Source: Bacillota bacterium (GTDB lineage Bacteria > Bacillota > Clostridia > Peptostreptococcales > Anaerovoracaceae). Taken from it: a stretch of DNA of 46,014 nt. Under the pieces are notes generated by a model, which saw nothing but the letters and a program-made list of their open reading frames with translations, searched no databases and was not told where the DNA came from. The DNA lies in the NCBI GenBank assembly GCA_017557505.1, contig JAFYYP010000024.1:1-46014 (forward strand), read 5' to 3'. Positions 39,386 through 46,014 of this stretch are shown here, in pieces; positions within the stretch are counted from its first letter, which is position 1, and each line of letters begins with the position of its first letter. The position numbers were made by a program, and so were the translations under genes.

Positions 39386-41554
39386 TTATCTATGCCTCCG
39401 CCGATTCTTCGCAGGAGCGGGAACCCTGCCGTTATCCCGCGCGAAACAGTCCTCGCAGATGCCGAATTTGTGGCGGAACGGGAGCTCTTTACCGCAGATC
39501 CTGCACTTTTTCATCGCGAGCTTCTGCCGCGACAGCAGTTCCATGATGCGCGCGGAGATCTCGTTCTTGCGCATCAGGACGATGCGCAGGTCCTCTGCAT
39601 GACCCGCCGTAAACGCCTCGATGTAGTGATACAGCATATCGCAGGCCTTGAACTGCACCTCGAGGGTATCCAAAGCGGTGTATTCGTCCGGCTTTGGAGG
39701 CAGATAATCGAGATACCTGCCCGTCCTGCCGTTCTTTTCGTCGCGGAACAGCGACAGCCACAGATGCTTTAACTCCTCGTTCTTTTCGTCGAACGGGATC
39801 ATGACGAAGCGGTACACGAGGTCTTTGTCTTTCGTTTCGCGCTCAAGTTCTTCCGCGAGGCCGATCTCGATGGAAAGATCCGCATGCTCGAAACCTGATT
39901 TTGGCTCGATCTCGCCCCACTTGCTCATGAGCTGGGAGATCGTGCCTTCGATGCCGGTCAGCGAATACGGAAAACCGATGCGCGCTTCGCGGATCTGCTC
40001 GATGTCGGAAAACACGGCCCGGCGCACCATCTTCCGTTCCTCGATCGTGCCGACGTAGCCCTTGCCGAACATGCCGTACCGCCCTGCACGGCCCGCCACC
40101 TGCTTGATCTCCGTTGGGGTCAGGCTGCGCTGCTGCGACCCGTCGAACTTCTCTGTCGTCAGGAAGATGATCCGCTCGATGGGCAGGTTCAGCCCCATGC
40201 CGATCGCATCCGTCGCCACGACGATGTCGGTCTCGCCGTTCACGTAGCGCTTGACCTCGCTGCGCCTCACGTCGTAAGGCAGCGCGCCGTAGATGACGCT
40301 GCAGCGGTGCCCTTTTCTCTGCAGTTCGCCCGCCACCGCATGCACGTCCTTGCGCGAGAACACGATGAACGCCGTGCCCCGCCTCGCTTCCTTCGTAAAG
40401 TCCGGGCGGACGCTGTCGTCGAACACCAGGGGCACGAGACGCTCGTGGCGCACGACTTCGTACGTGTCGCCGCAGGCCGCGATGACGTTCTTCACGACGG
40501 TCTCGGCTTCGGGCGCCAGGCACACGTGCACCGTTTCCGCCTGCACGCCGAGCAGCGCGAACGTCCAGGCGGAGCCGCGCTGGCTGTCCGTGATCATCTG
40601 CGCTTCGTCGATGACCGCGATATCGTATTCCTGCGCGAAATCCAGCACCTCGATCGTGGACGACTGCACGCGCGAGAACGGAATGCCGATTTCTTCCTCG
40701 CCTGTCTTCATCGAGCAGGGGCAGCCGGCCTCGTTCAGTTCCTCGAATTTTTCGTAGGCCAGCAGGCGCAGAGGCGCGAGGTAAATGCCCTTCTCCGCCT
40801 CCTTGAGCACATTCAGTGCGTCGTAGCTCTTGCCGCTGTTCGTCGGGCCGATGTGCAGGATGAATCTTCTCTTCTTCTGCCGCGCCAGCGGGAACAGGTC
40901 CGGATACGTTTCGGGCATCGCGTCCAGCAGGCCGCTCTTCACCCGGTTTCGCTTTTTCTCCTCGCGCAGATACCCTTCCGTGCCGTTCTTCAGCACGGGA
41001 TTTTTCAGGAACAGATTGCACAGCGTCTTTTCGGAGAACGAACGCCCGATCGCAATCGCGCGGTCCTCCATGAACTCCCTGTATCCGGCTGTCTGTTCCT
41101 TGATGAGATGCTTTGTGTTCAGCCCCGATTTATCGTGGACCCGCTTTAAAAGACGCAGCACCCTGTGTACATCCGCGTCTTCGCGGGAGATGAAATTCAG
41201 AAGATAGTTCTCCGGCGGATTGCCGTTGAACAGGATGGCGTAAGTCTGCCGGTCGGCGAGAGACCCCTTTTCCGTGACCCTTGCCAGAAAGCTGCGTACC
41301 CCGGACGCCTTGACTGCGCCGGGTCTGCCGGGCAGAAAGCGGATAAAGTAATTCCGCAGCATCTCACGCACGGTTTCGTCCAAAGGTCCGCTATGACGGA
41401 CCGGTGCTTCTGCGATGCCGCAGGCGGTCAGCAGGTCTTCGCAGGCGAGCCGCAGCGGGTAGCGGTCCGGTTTATCTCCTTCCGCCTTCTGCCGGAGGTA
41501 CTCCTTCAGCAGGCGTTCCGTCTCCTTGATCTTTTCGTTCAGATAACTGTTCAT
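39386..41554 (-). CDS. SUV3-like DExH RNA helicase with C-terminal zinc ribbon
   Basis: A 722-residue helicase of the SUV3 type, known mainly as the mitochondrial RNA-degradosome helicase and from some bacteria. Walker A GPTNSGKS (236-243) is the SUV3 version, motif II is DEAQ (316-319; the family has DE-x-Q), motif V is ATDAIGMGLNLP and motif VI QVAGRAGRYG. An N-terminal helical region (1-225) precedes the core; a C-terminal ribbon with Cys 684, 687, 700 and 703 follows, then a basic tail. Probably an ATP-driven RNA unwinding enzyme for mRNA turnover or ribosome work, by inference. The start has no clear ribosome-binding site, so it is the least certain part of this gene. Confidence 0.87.
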   Translation of the reverse strand: MNSYLNEKIKETERLLKEYLRQKAEGDKPDRYPLRLACEDLLTACGIAEAPVRHSGPLDETVREMLRNYFIRFLPGRPGAVKASGVRSFLARVTEKGSLADRQTYAILFNGNPPENYLLNFISREDADVHRVLRLLKRVHDKSGLNTKHLIKEQTAGYREFMEDRAIAIGRSFSEKTLCNLFLKNPVLKNGTEGYLREEKKRNRVKSGLLDAMPETYPDLFPLARQKKRRFILHIGPTNSGKSYDALNVLKEAEKGIYLAPLRLLAYEKFEELNEAGCPCSMKTGEEEIGIPFSRVQSSTIEVLDFAQEYDIAVIDEAQMITDSQRGSAWTFALLGVQAETVHVCLAPEAETVVKNVIAACGDTYEVVRHERLVPLVFDDSVRPDFTKEARRGTAFIVFSRKDVHAVAGELQRKGHRCSVIYGALPYDVRRSEVKRYVNGETDIVVATDAIGMGLNLPIERIIFLTTEKFDGSQQRSLTPTEIKQVAGRAGRYGMFGKGYVGTIEERKMVRRAVFSDIEQIREARIGFPYSLTGIEGTISQLMSKWGEIEPKSGFEHADLSIEIGLAEELERETKDKDLVYRFVMIPFDEKNEELKHLWLSLFRDEKNGRTGRYLDYLPPKPDEYTALDTLEVQFKACDMLYHYIEAFTAGHAEDLRIVLMRKNEISARIMELLSRQKLAMKKCRICGKELPFRHKFGICEDCFARDNGRVPAPAKNRRRHR

Positions 41555-41575
41555 ACGTCTATTTTACTATATTTG

Positions 41576-41604
41576 TTGCGCGCCCGCCCCGCAGGGTGTA
41601 AAAT
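41576..41604 (+). promoter_or_regulatory. putative promoter of the CoA-transferase gene
   Basis: TTGCGC (41576-41581), 17-bp spacer, TAAAAT (41599-41604). The leader to the ATG is about 40 nt. Confidence 0.5.
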
Positions 41605-41651
41605 TAATTCACAATTGTTAAAAGAGTAACAAGGACGCGGAGGACACAGCC

Positions 41652-43010
41652 ATGTATAAAACATCATCCCTGGACCGTCACTATAAAGAAAAACTCATCA
41701 CCGCCGAGCAGGCCGCCGCGTTGGTCCGCCCCGGTGACCGCGTCCATTTCGGACTTGGCTGCGGCCAGGTCGTCGACATCGACGCCGCCCTGGCGGCGCG
41801 TGCGGACGAACTGTCGCAGGTGACCATCTTCAGTACGGCCTCCCTGATCGATAAACCGTTCAAAGTCTACGAAGCGACGAAATCGAACGCGCAGGTGCGC
41901 TTTGTTTCGGCTCACTACGGTCCGGCAGACCGCCACATGAGCGACGCGGGACGCTGCGCTTACCTGCCCATGATGTTCCGCGAACTGCCGAAGTACTGGC
42001 TGAACAACAATAACCAGCTCGACATCGCGTTCTTCCAGGTCGCGCCGATGGACGATATGGGCAACTTCAACCTGGGCCCGCAGGTCTCCGACATGTGGGG
42101 CGTCATCCGGGCGGCGAAGAAGATCGTCGTCGAAGTGAACGAAAACATGCCGATCGCGCACGGCCATCAGACGCAGCTGAACCTGTACAGCATCGATCAC
42201 GTCGTGGAAGGCACAAACACGCCTCTTCCCGTCATCGAACGCAAAGAGCCGACGCAGACCGAAAGAAGGATCGCATCCCGCGTCGTGGAGCGCATCAAGA
42301 GCAACTCCACGCTGCAGCTGGGGATCGGCGGATTGCCGTCCTGCATCGGATCCCTGATCGCGGATTCCGACCTGAAGAACATCAATGCTCATACCGAGAT
42401 GTTCGTAGACGCTTACGTCGATTTGTACGAAGCGGGCAAGCTGACCGGCAACAAGAACGTGGACCGCGGCAAAGCCGTGTATACGTTCGCGGGCGGGACG
42501 AAGCGCCTGTACGACTTCATCGACGACAACCCGATCTGCTGTACGGCGCCGGTAGACTACGTCAACGACACGGCCATCATCGCGAGCATCGACGATTTCG
42601 TATCCATCAACGGCTGCATCCAGGTCGATCTGTACGGCCAGGTGTGCTCCGAGACCGTCGGTCCGCGGCAGATCTCCGGCAACGGCGGCCAGCTCGACTT
42701 CGTCATGGGCGCATTCGGATCCAAGCGCGGACAGAGCTTCCTGTGTACGCCGTCCACATTCACGAAACCGGACGGTACGGTGGAATCCCTGATCGTGCCG
42801 ACGCTGGCGGAAGGTTCCGTCGTCACCACGCCGCGGCAGGCGACGCACTTCATCGTCACCGAATACGGCGCAGCCGACCTGAAGGGCAAGAGCACCTGGG
42901 AACGCGCGGAACTGCTGATCGAGATCGCGCATCCGGACTTCCAGGATCAGCTTGTCAAGGACGCCGAGACCATGGGCCTGTGGCACCGTACGAACCGCAG
43001 ATTCTACTAA
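41652..43010 (+). CDS. acetyl-CoA:carboxylate CoA-transferase (butyryl-CoA or 4-hydroxybutyrate type)
   Basis: A 452-residue family I CoA-transferase of the acetyl-CoA hydrolase/transferase group, close in size to butyryl-CoA:acetate CoA-transferase and 4-hydroxybutyrate CoA-transferase. The catalytic glutamate is probably Glu 249 in NAHTEMFVDA; GIGGLPSCIG and SGNGGQLDFVMGA are family marks of the CoA-binding and substrate loops. It moves CoA from acyl-CoA to acetate, which recovers energy in fermentations ending in butyrate or related acids. Residues separating the But, Cat2 and propionyl forms are not clear enough for a firm name. ATG follows GGAGGA. Confidence 0.88.
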   Translation: MYKTSSLDRHYKEKLITAEQAAALVRPGDRVHFGLGCGQVVDIDAALAARADELSQVTIFSTASLIDKPFKVYEATKSNAQVRFVSAHYGPADRHMSDAGRCAYLPMMFRELPKYWLNNNNQLDIAFFQVAPMDDMGNFNLGPQVSDMWGVIRAAKKIVVEVNENMPIAHGHQTQLNLYSIDHVVEGTNTPLPVIERKEPTQTERRIASRVVERIKSNSTLQLGIGGLPSCIGSLIADSDLKNINAHTEMFVDAYVDLYEAGKLTGNKNVDRGKAVYTFAGGTKRLYDFIDDNPICCTAPVDYVNDTAIIASIDDFVSINGCIQVDLYGQVCSETVGPRQISGNGGQLDFVMGAFGSKRGQSFLCTPSTFTKPDGTVESLIVPTLAEGSVVTTPRQATHFIVTEYGAADLKGKSTWERAELLIEIAHPDFQDQLVKDAETMGLWHRTNRRFY

Positions 43011-43024
43011 ACGGGCAATACAAA

Positions 43025-43056
43025 ACCGCCGGGCATCGAAGCCCGGCGGTCTTTTT
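43025..43056 (+). terminator. terminator between CoA-transferase and malY genes
   Basis: A 10-bp GC-rich stem (43025-43034 with 43041-43050), 6-nt loop, CTTTTT on plus and TTTTG on minus. It can serve both convergent genes. Confidence 0.9.
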
Positions 43057-43070
43057 ATGCATTTTCAGCT

Positions 43071-44249
43071 TTACAGTCCTCTGGCGTCGAACGCTGCCTT
43101 CAGCTGCTTCATGGCCTGTTCCACGACGCTGCGCGGGCAGCCCAGGTTGAAGCGCTCGAACTGCTTGGTCTCCGGGCCGAAGATCGCGCCGGAATCCAGC
43201 CACAGCTTGGCCTCCTCGACCATCAGGTGCTCCAGATCCTCGTCGGACAGTCCGTAGCCGGAGAAGTCGACCCAGGTGAGGTACGTGCCGTCCGGATCGA
43301 CGAAGTGAGCCTTCGGGAAGTTCTTCTCGACGAAGTCCTTCATGTAGCAGACGTTGCCCCAGATGTATTCGACGAGCTCGTCCACCCACTCGGCGCCCTT
43401 GGTGTAGCAGGACATCAGAGCCACCTGGCCCATGATGTTCGCCTGGCTGTAACCGGCGGAGGTATTGCCCTGCTTGAACTTCGCTCTCAGCTCAGGATCG
43501 GGGATGATGATGTTCGCGGACTGCAGACCTGCGACGTTGAACGTCTTGCCCGGGGAGCTGTACAGCGCCAGGTTCTTGCGGTACTTCTCGTCCAGGTTCA
43601 TGACGCTCGTGAACGTGTGGCCCGGGAAGATGAAGTCGCAGTGGATCTCGTCCACCATCCAGATGACGTTGTACTTCAGGCACAGGTCGCCGACCTTTTC
43701 GAGCTCTTCTCTCGTCCAGACTCTGCCGACCGGGTTGTGCGGGCTGCAGAAGATCATGACTTTCACATTCTCTTCCTTGATGAGCTTCTCGGTCTTTTCG
43801 AAGTCGATGGAATAAGCTCCGTCATAGGCGAGCTGGCTGTTGACCAGCTTGCGGCCGTTCTGCTTGATGGCTTCGGAGAACGGATAGTAAACCGGTTGGA
43901 AAACCATAACGGCGTCGCCCGGCTTCGTGAAGGCCTGTACGGAAACGTGCACGCCGTAGACCAGGCCTGCGCCCAGCGTGACCCACGAGGGATCTACGGT
44001 GTAGCCGTATCTGGTGGAGAACCAGTAGTTCAGTGCTTCGAAATAGTCGTCCAGCGGATCGGTGTAGCCGAAGATGCCGTGGTCGACACGCTTATGCAGA
44101 TCGGCCAGGATCTCTTCGGGGAGTTTAAAGTCCATGTCTGCGACCCACATGGGAAGCAGGTCGTTTCTGCCCTTGCGCTTCATGCCGAAGTCGTACTTCA
44201 GACAGTCTGTGCCGCGGCGATCGATGATCTCGTCAAAATTGTACTTCAT
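43071..44249 (-). CDS. MalY/PatB-type pyridoxal-phosphate C-S lyase / aminotransferase
   Basis: A 392-residue PLP enzyme of the MalY/PatB subgroup of fold type I aminotransferases, which mostly act as cystathionine or cysteine-S-conjugate beta-lyases. The N-terminal RRGTDCLKYD and LPMWVADMDF, the DEIHCDF segment and the PLP lysine in SSPGKTFNVAGLQ are characteristic. A frame opens 7 codons earlier at 44270, but the ATG at 44249 has GAGGTG. Possible product: pyruvate, ammonia and a thiol (such as H2S or homocysteine). It could also take part in amino-acid fermentation; the substrate is not identifiable. Confidence 0.9.
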   Translation of the reverse strand: MKYNFDEIIDRRGTDCLKYDFGMKRKGRNDLLPMWVADMDFKLPEEILADLHKRVDHGIFGYTDPLDDYFEALNYWFSTRYGYTVDPSWVTLGAGLVYGVHVSVQAFTKPGDAVMVFQPVYYPFSEAIKQNGRKLVNSQLAYDGAYSIDFEKTEKLIKEENVKVMIFCSPHNPVGRVWTREELEKVGDLCLKYNVIWMVDEIHCDFIFPGHTFTSVMNLDEKYRKNLALYSSPGKTFNVAGLQSANIIIPDPELRAKFKQGNTSAGYSQANIMGQVALMSCYTKGAEWVDELVEYIWGNVCYMKDFVEKNFPKAHFVDPDGTYLTWVDFSGYGLSDEDLEHLMVEEAKLWLDSGAIFGPETKQFERFNLGCPRSVVEQAMKQLKAAFDARGL

Positions 44250-44296
44250 AATCAACACCTCGTTTTTCATCGGGTTATAAAAATCCTGTCCTAACT

Positions 44297-44325
44297 ATTA
44301 TAACGCATTTATGGTATGATGGAAA
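44297..44325 (-). promoter_or_regulatory. promoter of the malY/patB-like gene
   Basis: Minus-strand TTTCCA (44325-44320), 17-bp spacer, TATAAT (44302-44297). The spacer region overlaps the plus-strand promoter at 44312-44320. Confidence 0.6.
44312..44320 (+). promoter_or_regulatory. extended -10 promoter of the 5'-nucleotidase gene
   Basis: TGG-TATGAT (44312-44320), without a convincing -35. The -10 hexamer lies inside the divergent malY promoter, so the two cannot be occupied at once. Confidence 0.5.
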
Positions 44326-44366
44326 CAGAACTGATAACCGATTTCTCTTCAGAAAGGAGCGGATCT

Positions 44367-45839
44367 ATGAAGAATCTGAAAAAACTCACCCTCCTCCACT
44401 CCAACGACATGCACGGAGACTTCCTGGCGGAGAACGTGGACGAAAATCTGGTGGGCGGCCTGTCGCTGCTCTCCGGCTACGTCAACAAAGTCAGACAGGA
44501 AGACGAAAACGTGATCTACGCCATCGCAGGCGATATGTTCCGCGGTTCCATCATCGATTCGGAATTCAAGGGACTTTCCACCATCCAGATCATGAACATG
44601 CTCGGGCCCGACGTGGTCACCGTGGGCAACCACGAAGTCGACTACGGCATCGCCCACCTGCTGTTCCTCGAAAAGTGCGCGGAGTTCCCCATCATCAACG
44701 CGAACCTGCACATCAACACAAACGGCGCGCGCCTTTTCAGGTCGCACCACATCATCGAGATCGACGGCATGAAGATCCTGTTCATCGGCATCATCACCGA
44801 CGTCGCGCTGCAGCAGTGCAAGGCCGACGGCCTGATCGGCAGCTTCGTCAGCATCGAAGACGCCGCGGACGAGATCGGACGCATCTGCAACACATACAAC
44901 GCCGTGGACATCGACTTTACCGTGCTGCTGACCCATATCGGCTTCGAGGAAGACAAGAAACTCGCCGAGCTGCTGCAGCCCGAATGGGGCGTGGATGTGA
45001 TCATCGGCGGTCACTCGCACACGTTCCTGACCGAACCCGCTGTGGTCAACGGCATCCCCATCGTCCAGGCAGGCACCGGCACCGACCAGATCGGCCGCTT
45101 CGACATCCTCGTGGACACCGACAACAACTGCGTGGAAGAATACAAATGGACGCCCATCCCCATCAACGCGCAGACCTGCCCCAGAGACGAGGCTATCGCG
45201 GACATGATCCGCAATTACAAGTCCCGTACGGACGACAAGTACGGACGCATCGTGACGAAATTCGTTCGCCAGCTCACCCATCCGGACCGCTTCCGCGAGA
45301 CGGAACTCGGCGACCTGTTCTCTGACGTGCTGAAAGATGCCCTGGGCGTGGACATCTTCCTGCTCGGCTCGGGCAGCATCCGCAACGAACAGCTCGGACC
45401 CGTGGTCACCAAGGGCGACCTGAACACCTGCTTCCCCTACGACGACGCGGTGCACATGGTCTACGCGACCGGCGCGCAGGTGAAGCACATGGTGATGCGC
45501 ATGCTGCGCGACGAAGCGTTCGCGGGCGAACACACCGAGTTCTACCAGCTGTCCAAAGGCCTGGTCGTCGAATACGACCAGGCGACTCACTCGTTCCTGC
45601 GTTTCGATTTCGAAGGCGAACCCATCGACGAAGAGCGCGTGTTCACCGTGGGCCTGCAGCACTTCCACTACATCAACATGAAGGATTCGTTCGACGTGAC
45701 GCTCGAAGAACTGAAGGCGAACCACCCCGACCGCGTGGTCTCCACGTCCTGCACGCAGATCATCGAAGAAGCCCTACAGTCCGGCACGCACCAGAACGCG
45801 ACCGGCGAAGGCAGACTCATCCTGCACCTGAACAAATAG
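44367..45839 (+). CDS. 5'-nucleotidase/UDP-sugar hydrolase-family metallophosphatase, no signal peptide
   Basis: A 490-residue protein of the UshA/5'-nucleotidase family. The N-terminal dinuclear metal site is complete: Asp 14 and His 16 (SNDMHG), Asp 56 (AGDMFRG), Asn 88-His 89 (GNHE), LTHIG and GGHSHT. The C-terminal substrate-binding domain (from about 290, with GSGSIRN) is also complete. UshA-type enzymes are usually exported, but this one begins MKNLKKLTLLHSND, without a signal peptide, so it is cytosolic unless exported otherwise. The frame opens at 44316; the ATG at 44367 is chosen because AGAAAGGAG precedes it. Nucleotide or sugar-phosphate specificity is not clear. Confidence 0.9.
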   Translation: MKNLKKLTLLHSNDMHGDFLAENVDENLVGGLSLLSGYVNKVRQEDENVIYAIAGDMFRGSIIDSEFKGLSTIQIMNMLGPDVVTVGNHEVDYGIAHLLFLEKCAEFPIINANLHINTNGARLFRSHHIIEIDGMKILFIGIITDVALQQCKADGLIGSFVSIEDAADEIGRICNTYNAVDIDFTVLLTHIGFEEDKKLAELLQPEWGVDVIIGGHSHTFLTEPAVVNGIPIVQAGTGTDQIGRFDILVDTDNNCVEEYKWTPIPINAQTCPRDEAIADMIRNYKSRTDDKYGRIVTKFVRQLTHPDRFRETELGDLFSDVLKDALGVDIFLLGSGSIRNEQLGPVVTKGDLNTCFPYDDAVHMVYATGAQVKHMVMRMLRDEAFAGEHTEFYQLSKGLVVEYDQATHSFLRFDFEGEPIDEERVFTVGLQHFHYINMKDSFDVTLEELKANHPDRVVSTSCTQIIEEALQSGTHQNATGEGRLILHLNK

Positions 45840-45851
45840 ACCGAAATCCAA

Positions 45852-45879
45852 AGAAAAACCCGGAGGCAATAGTCCGGGG
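45852..45879 (-). terminator. terminator of the minus-strand gene at the right edge
   Basis: CCCGGA/TCCGGG stem (45859-45864 with 45873-45878), 8-nt loop, TTTTTCTTT on the minus strand. No T-run on plus, so it probably does not serve the 5'-nucleotidase gene. Confidence 0.7.
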
Positions 45880-45905
45880 CGCATAAGACAGTTTTATAGT
45901 TTTCA

Positions 45906-45937
45906 GAAATGGCATGATTTTCGGGTCATGCCATTTC
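45906..45937. repeat. 12-bp inverted repeat at the end of the edge gene
   Basis: GAAATGGCATGA (45906-45917) and its exact complement (45926-45937) around an 8-nt loop. It spans the putative stop codon of the minus-strand reading frame. No T-run directly follows it. Confidence 0.6.
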
Positions 45938-46014
45938 CTGTGTCATCAGTTCACTCAGCGGGATGAACCCAATCAAATCATAGCAGATATGGATGCTCTG
46001 ACGGCGCTTTCCGC
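45926..46014 (-). CDS. C-terminal fragment of an unidentified protein
   Basis: One minus-strand frame is open from the window edge to a TGA at 45926-45928. It encodes 28 residues with a QSIHICYDLIGFIPLSELM stretch near the end. I do not recognise the family; a transposase tail is one possibility but nothing here proves it. A good minus-strand terminator 50 bp downstream (45852-45879) supports a real gene ending here. The reading frame was chosen because the other two minus frames stop earlier. Confidence 0.4.
   Translation of the reverse strand, partial: GKRRQSIHICYDLIGFIPLSELMTQEMA

Overview
The window looks like chromosomal DNA of a GC-rich, strictly anaerobic Gram-positive bacterium, most likely class Clostridia. 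The evidence is the gene content: the start of an Rnf complex gene (rnfC) with an ApbE flavin transferase and a NusG-II/Gx-transporter pair, formate-tetrahydrofolate ligase with FchA and FolD, a multidomain flavodiiron protein, a butyryl-CoA:acetate-type CoA-transferase, glutamate dehydrogenase, and an S-layer (SLH) anchored surface protein. Genus cannot be told from the sequence alone. I see no tRNA, rRNA, CRISPR array, phage or intact insertion sequence. The window is densely coding: 41 genes, no gene-free stretch above 300 bases, and most genes on the minus strand.

Layout. 1-5.6 kb: energy and glutamate metabolism, with rnfC (partial), glutaminase, glutamate dehydrogenase and apbE on minus, and a divergent NusG-II/Gx-transporter pair on plus whose first start codon overlaps that of apbE. 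4.9-6.8 kb: an enolase-superfamily enzyme coupled to a TauE/SafE permease. 6.9-7.3 kb: a small coiled-coil protein. 7.3-11.8 kb: an ilvB-ilvN-proB-proA operon behind a strong promoter and a terminator-like leader hairpin. 11.9-12.8 kb: an alpha/beta hydrolase. 12.9-16.7 kb: a polar amino-acid ABC importer followed by an AbgB-like M20 amidohydrolase. 16.8-20.5 kb: a four-gene unit of flavodiiron protein, small lipoprotein, M20 amidohydrolase and single-domain MGMT. 20.6-25.1 kb: a one-carbon operon (fhs, fchA, folD, formate channel, 5-formyl-THF cyclo-ligase). 25.2-30.8 kb: a 1547-residue CotH-kinase/repeat/SLH surface protein followed by a GNAT acetyltransferase. 30.9-33.5 kb: a divergent SHMT-like gene with D-serine dehydratase. 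33.6-39.4 kb: a complete dipeptide/oligopeptide ABC operon (dppABCDF). 39.4-41.6 kb: a SUV3-like RNA helicase. 41.6-46 kb: CoA-transferase, MalY/PatB aminotransferase, cytosolic 5'-nucleotidase, and the tail of an unidentified minus-strand gene.

Taken together the genes describe an amino-acid and peptide fermenter. Peptides and amino acids enter through the Dpp and polar amino-acid importers, are trimmed by M20 amidohydrolases and deaminated by glutaminase, glutamate dehydrogenase, D-serine dehydratase and MalY. Electrons and carbon are handled by Rnf, the folate one-carbon genes with a formate channel, and a CoA-transferase of the butyrate/4-hydroxybutyrate family.

The points most worth a second look are a FolD that has lost cyclohydrolase catalytic residues beside an FchA-type cyclohydrolase, an SHMT paralogue with altered active-site residues co-transcribed with D-serine dehydratase, the overlapping divergent starts of apbE and the NusG-II gene, and the AT-rich CotH-SLH protein with three 231-bp near-identical repeats. 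Starts in the feature list were set by ribosome-binding sites; several differ from the longest open frame.
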